Assembly: GCA_960531495.1 (NCBI GenBank)
Contig: OY482848.1
Location: forward strand, 19,631,897-19,695,896
Reading direction: 5' to 3'
DNA length: 64,000 nucleotides
DNA from: Zeus faber
Lineage: Eukaryota > Chordata > Actinopteri > Zeiformes > Zeidae
Shown here: positions 46,101-57,435 of the stretch, piece after piece
Layout of the letters: the number at the start of each line of letters is the position of its first letter
How positions within the stretch are numbered: position 1 is the first letter of the stretch
Made by a program: the position numbers and the translations under genes
The notes under the pieces: generated by a model
What the model saw: the letters and a program-made list of their open reading frames with translations, nothing else
The model's database searches: none
What the model was told of the DNA's origin: nothing

Positions 46101-46150
46101 AAGTACTAATACTAAGTACTGACACTAGGTGCTAACACTAGGTATATACT
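43118..46150 (+). repeat. 13-bp satellite, block 3, forward
   Basis: Degenerate ACTAGGTACTAAT units with longer duplicated segments. The AGTATATTAGTAGTACA landmark occurs at 43623 and 44006 (383 bp apart). AGGTGGTAATACCAGGTATG occurs at 44205 and 44459 (254 bp apart). A (CTAAT)n patch sits at about 44983-45011 and a GC-rich foreign insert at about 45145-45370. Confidence 0.95.
45240..45338. repeat. long GC-rich palindrome
   Basis: Arms 45245-45288 and 45290-45333 are perfect reverse complements over 44 bases with a single-base spacer (G at 45289). After one mismatch the pairing continues to 45240/45338. The 17-base end of the left arm (GGGCTCCGGTGGACGGC) occurs a third time at 45339-45355. 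The insert is GC-rich and unlike the AT-rich array around it. No coding function is evident. Confidence 0.97.
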
Positions 46151-46440
46151 AACACTACTGTTTCCTTGCTACACCACCGGGACGTTCCACTGAGCTCGGC
46201 CGTGTGAGTGAGTTCAGAATCCCCTCAGCGCCGTGGGGCTGTGGAGGGCGGGGCGGTGTCTGCTCACCCCCACCCCCCGCACCACCCACCCCCACCCCCC
46301 CCCCCCCCCCCCCGGCACCCGCAGTCGTGGTTGTAAGCCCCGCGCGCCGCATTGTTGAGAGCGGTGATGGAGGCGGCGACGGAGGTGGTGCGGCCGCACG
46401 CCGCCGGTGAGCGTGGCTGTTGGGGGGCGGGCGTGTACGC
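46151..46440. other. GC-rich unassigned sequence with C run
   Basis: C-rich from 46266 with about 18 C at 46295-46313, and CpG-dense after 46320. No gene recognised. Confidence 0.4.
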
Positions 46441-46478
<38 letters not shown>

Positions 46479-46605
46479 TGTGCGCGTGTGTGTGTGTGTG
46501 TGTGAGTGTGTGTGTGCGAGCGCGCGCGCACAGGGGGTGGAGGTGGAGGCGGAGGCGGAGGCGGTGGTGGTGGTGCTGGTGGTGGTGGTGGTGGTGGTGG
46601 TTGGG
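46441..46605. repeat. (GT)n then (GGT)n/(GGC)n repeats
   Basis: GT repeat to about 46518, CG-rich link, then GGAGGC and GGT triplets to 46605. Confidence 0.95.
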
Positions 46606-47409
46606 GGTGATTCTGTGATGAGCTTGTCCAGGTGAAAGGGTAATTGCTTCAAAGGGGACCGGAGCGCCCGGAGCACGGCGGCGGCCGGCGCGGGGGGAGG
46701 GCTGGACCCCTCGCCGAGAGCACTTAACACCGCCTCCCCCGGTCCACGCCGCACATCCCACCCCGCCTCACCTCGCCTCCCTCCCTGCATGCCCAACGAC
46801 ACCGCCATCACCGCGTTTATATATATATATATATATAAATATATATATATATCTTTTTTTTTTCCTTCTCAGCTCCCACTCTTCCCCCTCCCCTTTCCTC
46901 CCCCTTCTTCAAAGCCCCACTCGGCAGCCACTTCAGAAATTACAATCGCTCAGGGTTTAGGCAATTTGACCAAAATGCGGGGCCTGCGAGTAAGGATTGG
47001 GGGGGGAAAGGGGGAGGAACAGGGGAGGAAAGAGGGGGGAGCTGGTCGGTGCTGTAGGGGGAGCCTCGGAGGGACCAAAATGAAATTACTAATTCAATGG
47101 TGGAAGCGCTTGCACCGCTGAGGCAAATGGTGGACAGAAAATGAGGATTATATGTTTTTTGAGAGTGGAGGGGGGGTGGGGGTGGGGGTGGGTGTAGAGC
47201 AAAGATTTAATGAATTAATTCCGCACGGGCTGAAATTCCCCAAGTTTGTTTGTCATCCCCCTAAAATTTGCACGATTACGCCCTAAAGCGCTCCACAGCG
47301 GATTGTTTTGGCAGAAAGGAATGGTCGCGTCCAAAAGATTCCTGTTCTAAAGTCACAAGGAGGCTGTAACAGGTCGGAAAAGAATATGAGAGAGTTCCAA
47401 GTGCAAACT
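46606..47409. other. unassigned region with (AT)n
   Basis: The start is CpG-rich (46640-46760). An (AT)n-type tract lies at 46817-46852. 46920-47110 is a balanced patch with homeodomain-like AATTACAATCG and ATTACTAATTC. No gene seen. Confidence 0.35.
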
Positions 47410-48325
47410 GTGTATACTACAGGATATGTAATGTGTACTATACTATATGGTACTGTAAAAGTACAGCACCATACAATATTTTTTATATGCACAGTTCCCT
47501 GTACTATACTATATGGTATATGCACAGTACCTTGTACTATACTATATGGTATATGCACAGTACCCTGTACTTTAATATATGGTATATGCACTGTACCCTG
47601 TACTTTACTATATGGTATATGCACTGTACCCTGTACTTTACTATATGGTATATGCACTGTACCCTGTACTATACTATATGGTATATGTACTGTACCCTGT
47701 ACTATACTATATGGTATATGCACAGCACCCTGTACTATACTATATGGTGTATGCACTGTACTATATTATATGGTGTATGCACAGTACTATACTATATGAT
47801 ATATGCACAGTACTATACTAAAAGGTATATGCACTGTACCCTGTACTATACTATATGGTATATGCACAGTACTGTAATATATGGTATATGCACAGTACTA
47901 TACTATATGGTATATGCACTGTACCCTGTACTATACTATATGGTATATGCACAGTACTGTAATATATGGTATATGCACAGTACCCTGTACTTAATTATAT
48001 GGTATATGCACAGTACTAAACTATATGGTACATGTACAGTACTATACTATATGGTATATGCACAGTACCCTGTACTATACTATATGGTATACGCACAGTA
48101 CTCTGTACTATACTATATGTTATACGCACAGAACTATACTATATGGTATATGCACAGTATCTTGTACTATACTATATTGAATCTGCACAGTACTATACTA
48201 TATGTTATATGCACAGTACTATACTATACTGTATATGCATAGTGATACGAAACTGTATATGCACAGTACTACATACTATACTGTATATGCACAGTACTAT
48301 ATACTATATTGTATATGCACAGTAC
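47410..48325. repeat. 33/24-bp minisatellite (GGTATATGCAC core)
   Basis: Units contain ACTATACTATATGGTATATG then CACAGTACCCTGT. The GGTATATGCAC core recurs at exactly 33-bp steps (47515, 47548, 47581, 47614). Later units are shortened to 24 bp by loss of 9 bases. All lengths are multiples of three and the unit lacks stops in several frames. Frames of 269 codons (plus, MHSTLYYTIWY repeats) and 157 codons (minus, HIPYSIVQGTV repeats) are therefore open. Non-repeat start and stop contexts give no support for translation. Confidence 0.95.
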
Positions 48326-48899
48326 ACTAAAGAAGCTTCCATTTTTTTGCAATTCCACTGTCAACACAAACGTACAGCATGTCTTACTACAAAGATACGA
48401 GAATCGCTCCCATCCGCCCCAATTTACCCCAGATTCTGGATTCATGATAAGCAGTCACTTTTGTCAATTTCTCGTCGTCTCTCGGGGTCTGCCGACGCCA
48501 CGTTACGGTAACACTCGCGTTTTTTTGAGGAGGGGGGTGGGTGACTCCGAAAAAAACATGCCCCTACTAATCCCAATGCAAAGCCGGCGAACTTGATGAA
48601 TCACAACGGCGCTCTGAGCCGTGATGAATGGCGATGATGCTAACTACGCCCATTCATCAAGCCCCCATCAGTTATCCTAAGGTGGCTTAATGCTTCATCT
48701 CCCCAGACCTCAGAGAGAGAAGACAGTCATCCCTCATCACGCACGACTTGGCGACTCTGCCCCCACCCCCAATTCATAATTTTAAATTTTCACAGCCCCA
48801 ATAAAGCCTCGGACGCCGGACAGCGTCAGAAACGTCGATGTTTGTGACCGAAAAAAATTGTTGTCTGCCTGGATATATGTGTATGTATATGTGTATGAC
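48326..48899. other. unassigned sequence, possible conserved patch
   Basis: 48560-48725 is a balanced block with TTGATGAATCAC and GTGATGAATGGCGATGATG. No gene recognised. Confidence 0.3.
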
Positions 48900-48954
<55 letters not shown>

Positions 48955-48975
48955 CTGTGCGTCTGTGTGTGCACG
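48900..48975. repeat. (GT)n microsatellite
   Basis: Imperfect GT repeat. Confidence 0.95.
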
Positions 48976-49332
48976 TGCGCTAAAAGGTGCACGCGCGTAT
49001 TTCTGGTAATGGCGATTAGTGATGGCCAAGGTGGGGCGGAGGGGGAAGCGGCAATGACAGGAGGTCTTTCAGCGCTCACCAGCATTGTGGTTACAGTAAA
49101 TTAGCATTCGAGCCGCGCAGCGCGTTTAGCACTTTGCGATTGGGTTCAGCGGAGGCCTCGCCCAGACCGTCCCTGGGGGGGACGCCGGCAGCGGCACCGC
49201 GGCACGGTGGGCGGGACTGGCCTGTCAAAATAAGATAATAAAGCACCACGGCGCTGGCGGATGAATGCGTGTGAGAGGGTATCCATCTTGCAAACGCGCG
49301 CTGAAGGGGATGCGGCTAAATGACAGTGAGGG

Positions 49333-49334
<2 letters not shown>
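48976..49334. other. GC-rich unassigned sequence
   Basis: Non-repetitive and CpG-containing. No gene recognised. Confidence 0.35.
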
Positions 49335-49374
<40 letters not shown>

Positions 49375-49470
49375 GTGTGTGTGTGTGCCTGTGCCTGCGT
49401 ACGTGCGTGTGTGCGTGCGTGTGCGCGCACGCGCGTGTGTGTGTGTGTGTGTGTGTGTTTGTGTGTGTGC
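49335..49470. repeat. (GT)n/(CG) compound microsatellite
   Basis: Two GT tracts separated by GCGTGC units. Confidence 0.95.
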
Positions 49471-49579
49471 TCATATGCGCACGGTGGGTGTGGGGGAGTA
49501 ATGGGAAAACAACTTTTCTGTGCCGCTCAGCTTGGCCCACTATAAAATCTCATATCAGGAATTATGATTCATGTGTTTA

Positions 49580-49681
49580 GGAAGGAAGGAAGGGAGGAAG
49601 GGAGGGAGGGAGGGAGGGAGGAAGGAAAGCAGGAAAGAAGGAAGGAAGGAAGGAAGGAAGGAAGGAAGGAAGGAAGGAAGG
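49580..49681. repeat. (GGAA)n/(GGGA)n repeat
   Basis: Purine-only tetranucleotide repeat with GGGA variants in the middle. Confidence 0.95.
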
Positions 49682-49784
49682 CGGGGATAGAGGCGCAAAA
49701 CACAGACATGGGGAGACTTGAAGAGGCAGGGAAATGAGAGAGAAAGGGAGGGAAGCAGGGAGAGAGAGGGAGAGGGAGGAAATT

Positions 49785-50200
49785 AAATGCCGGACAGGCA
49801 CTTAACCTTTCCCAAATAATGTGTGGCCTGCTGAACCAGCAGAGTGCCTGATATTTTATCAATATTTCTAATTAATGTGCAGCTGCCACATTTTTGACAG
49901 TATTTATACAATTTGGCAGAGTAACGCAATCAATAATATCTGGATTTTTCTTTTTTTTCATGTTCCAGTCCTTTTTTTTTAATGCACATGTTGCTTAAAC
50001 ACTTTAATAATCATTTAATTGAAAGGGTCTGCTCCATGTTTACAGTGAAGAAAGAGGTCGGTGTGCGTCTGCATATTAGATAAATGATTTGCTGATGCTC
50101 ACTCCACCTCAAGAAGATATTGACATCTTGAAGTGCTCAAGTGGAACATGCCACTCCTGCAGTCACTGACTCCCACGTGGACTCGGTGACATCTGCGTGC
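49785..50200. promoter_or_regulatory. candidate conserved non-coding element
   Basis: AT-rich, CpG-poor unique sequence with TTCTAATTAATGTGCAGCTG, TTGACAG, AATAATCATTTAATTG and TCAAGTG motifs. These match homeodomain, E-box, MEIS-like and NKX2-like sites. The density of such sites and the sharp contrast with adjacent repeats suggest an enhancer. No open frame of note is present. The call is inference. Confidence 0.4.
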
Positions 50201-50373
50201 CATTTCTATCAGCTTGTTCTTGAGCCAACAAGGTTTCATTTTTTGGGTGGTTTCACAATCAACAAAAATGGAGTCACAATAGAGCTGACTGAATTTTTGT
50301 GTTAAACCTAGATGCGTGACCGTTCGATGATGTTAGAGATAGCTGTGGGTTTTGAAGCACAAGCTTCAATGTC

Positions 50374-51215
50374 GTTTTAGAGCCTAGCCCTTTTAGAGCC
50401 TAGTCATTTTAGAGCGTAGTTACTTTAAAGTCTAGTCCTTTTAGAGCCCAGTCCTTTTAGAGCCCAGTCCTTTTAGAGCCTAGTCCTTTTAGAGCCCAGT
50501 CCTTTTAGAGCCCAGTCCTTTTAGAGCCCAGTCATTTTAGAGCGTAGTTATTTTAAAGTCTAGTCCTTTTAGAGCCTAGTTCTTTGAGAGTCAAGTCCTT
50601 TTAGAGCCCAGTCCTTTTAGAGCCCAGTCATTTTAGAGCGTAGTTATTTTAAAGTCTAGTCCTTTTAGAGCCTAGTTCTTTGAGAGTCAAGTCCTTTTAG
50701 CGCCCAGTCCTTTTAGAGCCCAGTCCTTTTAGAGCCTAGTCCTTTTAGAGCCCAGTCCTTTTAGAGCCCAGTCCTTTTAGAGCCTAGTCCTTTTAGAGCC
50801 CAGTCCTTTTAGAGCCCAGTCATTTTAGAGCGTAGTTATTTTAAAGTCTAGTCCTTTTAGAGCCTAGTTCTTTGACGGTCAAGTCCTTTTAGAGCCGAGT
50901 CCTTTTAGAGCCCAGTCATTTTAGAGCCCAGTCATTTTAGAGCCTGGTCCCTGAAGAGCCCAGTCATTTTAGAGCCTAGTCCTTGAAGAGCCCAGTCATT
51001 TTAGAGCCTAGCCCTTTAAGAGACTAGTTCTTTAAGAGCCTAGTCTTTTAAGAGCCTCGTAATTTTAGAGCCCAGTCCTTTTAGGGCTTAATTCTTTTAG
51101 AGCATAGTCCTTTTAGGGCCTAGTTTGTTTAGAGCCTTGTCCTTTAGAACTTTGTCCTTTTATAGCCTAGTTCTTTTAGAACCTACTCTTTTTAGAGAAT
51201 AGTCTTTTTAGAGCC
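50374..51215. repeat. 16-bp minisatellite (CAGTCCTTTTAGAGCC)
   Basis: About 52 tandem 16-bp units with few indels. A variant string (GTCATTTTAGAGCGTAGTTA, continuing TTTTAAAGTCTAG) begins at 50403, 50531, 50627 and 50819, at spacings of 128, 96 and 192 bp, all multiples of 16. The last units (after about 51000) are more diverged. Confidence 0.97.
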
Positions 51216-52090
51216 TCATAGGCACATATCTAGATTACGGGTTATGGGCGGAGAGACATGAAGATTTGCCGAAAGTTATCTAGTGGAGCCTGAGACAAAG
51301 AACATAAGGAACCACATGATGATGGAAGATGTTAGTCTTATTTTTCACAACCTTGTTCAAAAAGAATGTTAAAAAATGTTCACATCCGATTTTTGAGCAA
51401 TCCAAGCTAGAACCGGGGGTGGGTTTATTACAGAATTTATGATATTAAACAAGGTCATTGAGTTATGGCAATTACTGTAGATAATGTAAATAAAATACTT
51501 TGCACTTGCAGCCTTAATTAACAGCTGATAATTAGTAATAAGAGTGACAATGAAGTGACAATAACAATGAAGAACCCTGAAGTCAAATACATTTTGGTAC
51601 ACAACTCATTCCCTTTGTTACCCCCATCCCACAGAGCACGAATGTGGCATGACAACATGAGCAGAACCTACCACGTTTCCTCATTCCATTGCTTTGCTGG
51701 AACTTTTACACAAGTTCACATTTGAAATTATAGGGAAGATATGGGAATTTCTTTAAAATCATAAAAAGTCAATAACTTTATAAATAGATAAATAAATTGG
51801 TTAAATGTCATTCCTACTTTTTCTCTTTCTTTTTTGCTCATTATTATACCCTCAAGATTATACAGTCCATACCAAAACCACTGTGGTAGGGAAGTACTTG
51901 TGGCAGACTTTCACCAATATCCAAAATAAATTTACTTGCAATGGCTATGCATGCAGCTCTAACCTTTGAAAAACTTAGTTTCATAGATAAACTTCTTTTT
52001 ACTCCAAAATGTATCTGACTTCAGGTTTCTTAAATGTATCAAGCCCAAATATACACTTAAGAAACATTTCAATATTTCATCTGTTTTGCT
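51216..52090. other. unassigned AT-rich sequence
   Basis: No gene or repeat recognised. Confidence 0.4.
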
Positions 52091-52265
52091 GTCATTCATT
52101 TTCCTCTGTGAACAGGCATTGTGAGCTCCTGTGCTGCATCTTGATTAATGGCTTTTTCAGAGAGGTGCAACTAATGGGCCTTTAATTGCTCTGACTTCCT
52201 CTGCCGGCTTTCAGCGTCAGCTGCACCATGGGAAGCAGGTAGTTTACATGACATGGGGTAAAACG
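52091..52265. promoter_or_regulatory. candidate conserved non-coding element
   Basis: CpG-poor block with CTTGATTAATGGC, CAACTAATGGGCC, TTTAATTGCTC and CGTCAGCTGCACC. Composition resembles vertebrate developmental CNEs. No coding evidence. Confidence 0.35.
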
Positions 52266-52606
52266 GTTCCTTAAAATGCTCTTTCCAGCTGTAAATGTAC
52301 TTCCCTTTAGGCACTTATCGAGGATAAATTCTCATATCATATGGAAGGGACGAACCATGTTGCATTTTCATCCTGTATAAGGTCTGGTCATCCTGACGGG
52401 GATTTTAACGGGATCTTGATGTGTACATTTTTCTGAATTTTAAGAAGGTTTTCTGTAAAGCTTTTCAAAAACAATTCATATATATTTCAAATAAGGGAAA
52501 TCAATTCCTATTCTGCTGAAAAGAAAAGGTTCATACCAGGTTCGTTCGCCAAATAGTCACACCGCATGTCTTTTACAGTACACACATACCGAGCTCATCA
52601 AGCTGC
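52266..52606. other. unassigned sequence
   Basis: Nothing recognised. Confidence 0.4.
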
Positions 52607-52616
52607 GTGTGTGTGT

Positions 52617-52655
<39 letters not shown>
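52607..52655. repeat. (GT)n microsatellite
   Basis: About 24 GT units with one TA interruption. Confidence 0.95.
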
Positions 52656-52656
<1 letters not shown>

Positions 52657-54902
52657 CTACGTTTCACAGCAATATTGCAGTGGATTCTCGGCTGTAGCCG
52701 GTAGGAATTCCGTATCACTCTGTGTTAAGAGGTGAATATGCAGCAGGCTGTTTATTGCGCTTTCCTCCGCCGTGCTTATCTTATCTGGAGGCCCATAACT
52801 GTCGTAAAGCAAAGAGCAGACAGATGCACGGCAGGGCATGGCGGCCATGTATCACCAGCACATCGGCTCCACAGTCTGCAGCTTTTAGCTCAACAGGAAT
52901 TCATCAAGCAACACCAAGAACGAATTGCTGTAACATAGCATACAAGGTCATGTATCACACTCTGGCATCCGAATACCAACATGTACTGACCAGTACCTGC
53001 TCTAGCCCTCAGTGGAACAGATCGTTCACGAGGCCAGTTTGATAACTGACCTTCAAGACGGACTGAAGGAACAAACCCATACAGAAAGCTCCCGCAACCT
53101 TTGCAAAAAATGTTCTCAGTCTAAAACAGCAAATTTACAACACAACAAAAAGAGAGAAGGGCAGGTATGGACGACTCCTCTTTGGGTTGTCCGACTGTCT
53201 ATATGTAGCATTGTGTCGTGCATACACAGGGTGGACGAGTGGGTTTTAGAAACACTCCTGTAAAATTTCACACAAAACGTATCAGTACATCCCAAAAACA
53301 GGATTGGAAGTGAATTTGAAGTGTGGATATATTTCTCCTGCACCACAACCTCTATATGCAGGTGACGCTGGAAGACCATTTGGCACGAGGAAAAGAAGAA
53401 CATCAAAATGAATGCAAAATGAATGAATGAATGCAAAAAAAGAGGCACTTGTAGGCACTTCATTATTTAAAGAAACACCAAGCAAGGAAAACCTGAAATC
53501 CGCCACTTAAAGAGAAAGGGAAAGGGGAAAGGGGAAATGGGAAAAGACGCGCATGTGAGCGAGGCTGATCCCTGCGATGAATGAGGAAGGCCATAAAATG
53601 AACTTAAAAGAGTCACAGGGCCAGGAGACATTGAATTGGGAGGAATGGTCCTACCAACATTCGCACATCTTGAATACATTTTTTTGTAGTATTGTAATTG
53701 CCCACAAGTTCTGTGTATATAACCACATGGCTGCGTGTACATCCCAGAAGCGGCCACGCCAACCTGTCAACAAGGTATTTAACTTTTCTCTTATTATTTT
53801 CAAATTTAAAGACAAAGTGAAGTTTTTAAGTCAAACTATGTACATGGCTTTGCGTGAAAATGAGGTTAAAACCTCCTGTCAGATAATGGACTTCTGGACT
53901 TCTGGACAACGCCTTAGGCCAAATCAATGCCAGTACAAATCCTTATTCCCAAAAAACAGTTTTATATTTAAAATTTAAGGCAGAATTAAACTTTACTTGT
54001 GACAGAAGAGCATAGGAACATGCAGTTCTACATGAAGAAACTGTTGCACCGTTATTTCCTAGCAACCATGTGCCCCCGGCAGTCGGTCAGTTTGTCAATA
54101 TTTCTCCCTTTCTAAATCACGTCGCCAAAAAAACAGCCCCTGTTTTATCTCTTCTTAGGAGGCAGAAGCCTCCATCCGTGATCGCTCCGACATTTTTTCC
54201 TCTGAACCTCCAGTGCTCTTTAATGGATAAGTGATATTTGGAGGACGAAGAAGGTGGAGCGACAGGGAGGAGCCGTGGCGGAGAAGGACGTGTGACTCAT
54301 TTCAAACTTAAAGGCCACGTTGTTTTAAAACCTGAACTCTATTTGTATTGGCACTGCGCAAATATGCTACGCAAAAATTCAGTTTTTTACGCTCAAGTCC
54401 AATCGTTTCTTCATACTTTACTTTCTCATTAACTTTCAGGCCTGGACTGTGCAGTGAGAGGTTATGCTTGGTTTTTTGGGCATTATTGGCTTGTGGCTTG
54501 AAAACTGTATTTGTATTGATAATTGAAATGATGGGAAACTCAATAAAAAACTCAACCTTGGCCTTGGACAATAAGAGCGGATCGCCTCCGCATACTGCAT
54601 TAAACGCAAAGGAATTGTCCTCGGGGACCTTTGCTTCGGGGTCTCTAATACCTCAAATGGATTCTAAATTGCATAATCGCTGACGAAACTAATGGAAATT
54701 GCAAAATATATTTTGCTATTTGCATTTCATCTCAATAATTCATTTGTATAAGCCAATGTCAATAAGTGTATAAAGTTGTATTATCAACAATGGCCACAGA
54801 GCTCTTCCAGGTCCTGTCTGGATCTAGAAGAGCTTCTTCCTAGTGGCATCTTCTTCCATCATCTCACGGTGTCTCTCTGATATAAGATGTCTGAGAGGTC
54901 AC
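52656..54902. other. unassigned sequence
   Basis: Several frames of 70-130 codons are open on both strands (for example 53577-53978 plus and 53116-53463 minus) but none shows a recognisable domain, signal or splice context. No tandem repeat of size was seen. Confidence 0.35.
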
Positions 54903-55063
54903 CAAATGAAGGTCTTTAATTTCTTGTAGGGAGAGACTGGGAAATGGGGGGGTACGCAGGGGGAGAGAAGCACAGCAAATGACTGCTGGGTTTGAACTGG
55001 GTCGCTGGAACCAGTTTGTCTATATGCTATGCATGCCTATCCGGTTGAGCCACCAGGAGGCCC
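54903..55063 (-). mobile_element. tRNA-derived SINE
   Basis: Read on minus, the 5' end is GGCCTCCTGGTGGCTCAACC with A box TGGCTCAACCGG (55041-55052) and a B box AGTTCAAACC (54989-54998) after the expected spacing. A tail follows with TGCTTCTCTCCCCC, CCCAGTCTCTCCCTAC and an AATTAAAGAC end. The layout matches widespread fish tRNA-SINEs. Decay of both boxes suggests an old copy. Confidence 0.75.
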
Positions 55064-56045
55064 TAGCAAATTGAATGTTGACCAGAGCCACCCCCTTGAC
55101 AGGAGAAAATCCAAGAGAAGAAAAATAAATTAATTCACCCATCAAATAAATAAATAGGAACATGTAGGCTAGAATTATTCTCCACCAATTGACAGTCTGA
55201 CTGAATTTTTTGTAATTGCATTTTTTTTTTTTTTACAGTAGTGAGTTAAGGCCCGGGAGGGGGGGTGGTGCAGACATTTAGCTCATATGGAAGAGAAAAT
55301 ACCCGAACAGAGACACATAGAACTAGAGAGATATTCTTCCTTTACTTAAACTGGAAAAAATCAAATCTAGATTATTTCAATCAATACCGTTGTAGTCTTA
55401 TTCTTTGGCTCGCATTAAGGTTTTGCATTGACAAGGACTTGTTTAATTTTGCAGAATTTTGACTCTGGCCATTTAGGTCTGTATTAGTCCGGTGACAAAG
55501 TAAATTTCCTCATACCTGTTCCAGTAACCAGTATCCAATCAGTGTCTCCAAAGCTATAAACATTTAAACATAAGGTAGTTACGGCCGTGTAATTTCACGA
55601 ATCCAACTTTTGTGGCATTACGTATGAGGCATTTCCATTTCAACCAGACGTCAACCGCTGATTTTAAGTTTGTAATGTGACATAAGTGTACGACAAGTAA
55701 AGTTTAATAGATTACTTGTACATATAATAATACAGACAACATTTATGAAACTTGAATATTCATTTGGCATTAGAATTATTACGGAAGAATATGTCAATAT
55801 TACAAAGACTTTCTGTGTTGCCATTCAATTTTGTTGAGTTTAGGTGTAGCAAGTATTACATTTTTTACATTAAACAACATATTGTCATTGTTATAACTTA
55901 CCTTGTTGCATTGAAGTACATCCAGTGTATCAGAGATGGTAGGTGACTTGTATACGTCAATTATAACATATTCACGTCAATTTACAATAACAGTCGAATT
56001 TACGTAATTTATTTGTTGACTTTTTTCCTTTGAAAACGTTGTGGC
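55064..56045. other. unassigned AT-rich sequence
   Basis: Nothing recognised apart from a T/A run near 55220. Confidence 0.4.
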
Positions 56046-56225
56046 ATTTCTGTGGGTAATTACCATTGCAGGCCTTTTTTTTTTCCGACGCCTCGCTGGA
56101 TCTTGAACGCATCACAAAGTCCCACATTTCAGTAGTTTGGACTGCACGTGGTGACAGGATTTTGTGGACTATATTTTATTGTATTTTCATTAATCCGGCA
56201 AACCAGATGACCACGGATTTAAATT
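56046..56225. repeat. duplicated segment, copy A
   Basis: CGCCTCGCTGGATCTTGAAC, ACATTTCAGTAGTTT, ATTTTCATTAATCCGGC and ACCACGGATTTAAA occur in the same order at 57436-57630. By eye the copies are about 80% identical with small indels, in direct orientation about 1.4 kb apart. Confidence 0.8.
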
Positions 56226-56249
56226 AAGAAGAATCTCTAATTATCACGC

Positions 56250-56549
56250 AACACACACACGCTTTGGATGGTGGCCGGTGAAATGAGGCCTCTGCATTGA
56301 ACCCATCCTGGCTTGCCCGGCAGCGGGCAGCATTCGTCGACGCGCGATGGACCCGGTAACGAGTGTCCATCGCTGGTCAGACGATGACGTGTGCATGTTT
56401 TTGGTGGGTGTCCTTACTGAGGTTAGGTGGAGAAAACCCCATGTGAGCAGGGGGAGAACATTCAAACTCCACACAAAAAGGCTCCTATTTGGGAGATAAC
56501 CCGCCAGAGCCCGGTGCCAACTGCGCCCCAGGCGGGAATCGAACCACAA
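56250..56549 (-). mobile_element. SINE-like fish repeat, 5'-truncated
   Basis: Read on minus it begins at a B-box-like GGTTCGATTCCCG (56535-56545 region). It continues with TTTTTGTGTGGAGTTTGAATG, TTCTCCCCCTGCTCACATGG and GGGTTTTCTCC, then CCAAAAACATGCA, the order of a very abundant fish repeat. The tRNA-like 5' portion is missing; AT-rich sequence abuts the break. Confidence 0.7.
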
Positions 56550-56580
56550 TATACGATATATATCACAATATATATCGAGT

Positions 56581-56602
56581 AATAATAATAATAATAATAA
56601 TG
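56581..56602. repeat. (AAT)n microsatellite
   Basis: Seven units, at the end of a TATA/ATATCG-rich stretch. Confidence 0.9.
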
Positions 56603-56754
56603 ATCAATTTACAGTTTTAAGTATATTCTCATGGCATTACCTGAAACACAGAATATATATATAATAAATAACTTACGCACGGTTTGGCAGCTCCGATCAG
56701 AGCAATCCTTTCTCCAGATTAAGCAAATAGAAACTCTAGGTGTATTTAATTTTC

Positions 56755-56840
56755 TCTGTTTCTAGCTGCTGCTCTCACGGCCCGCTGGCAAATGCCCTGT
56801 GGCCCTGTGCGGTCCGCGAGCCGGTGGTTGGGAACCTCTG
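56755..56840 (-). mobile_element. hAT-type right-end fragment
   Basis: The reverse complement of the end reads CAGAGGTTCCCAACCACCGG CTCGCGGACCGC, a typical hAT terminus of the 'CAGNGGTTCCCAACC' type. The other end was not found. Confidence 0.5.
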
Positions 56841-57435
56841 CACTAAAGGACATTCCGTCGATGACGGTCGGGTTTATTTCCCACTTTCATTGCCACATCA
56901 GTGGAATTACTGGGCACTCTGGTCAAAGACGCATTCCCTTGTACACAGTGAAACGCAGAGGAGAGGGAGATGCGCCGGTGCGTCGTGCATCTCCGCCGGC
57001 GAGGCCTTTGCACAGTTACTGGAATATTTCTCTCTAACATGTTTTCACTGTGCAGCAACCTGAATTAACTTATATTGAACTGTATTACTTATCACATGTG
57101 GATTGAAACGCTTCTATTCGAATTTCGTTACCGCAGCCCTAAAATATATTAAATAAACATTGTCTTCTGAGAACAGTCCGAAAAGTGGCGGAATCTGCGC
57201 TCTGTGATTGTTTGCTGGGCCGTTTGGAGCGGACAGAGGGACTCTTGGCTGTTCGTGTCACATGGTTGTTTATCTTCTGTACCATTGGCTGTTTGTGTTT
57301 TTCGTCTTTGTAGGTAGAGGAAAACGGACTCTGTATCGAACTGTATCAAAAATGAATACATTTATCATCGTTATCGCGGAAGATTTTATTGTGAAAATTA
57401 TCTACATTGTTTTATCACCCAGCCCTACCTTGAAA
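56841..57435. other. unassigned sequence with transposon-end motifs
   Basis: GCAGCCCTA at about 57135 and CAGCCCTACC at about 57418 look like right ends of GGTAGGGCTG-type DNA transposons. The interior is not recognised and no gene was seen. Confidence 0.35.

Noticed and set aside
46155..46811. 218-codon minus frame in GC-rich DNA
   Set aside because: Most of it covers (GT)n, (GGT)n and poly-C; the remaining residues show no recognisable domain.
47433..48242. 269-codon ORF
   Set aside because: A by-product of a 33/24-bp tandem repeat without stops; three frames are open and no promoter, signal or conserved domain is visible. Kept as a finding, not as a gene.
50374..51215. CRISPR-like array
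   Set aside because: The units are directly tandem with no unique spacers, and the DNA is vertebrate. The same applies to the other minisatellites.
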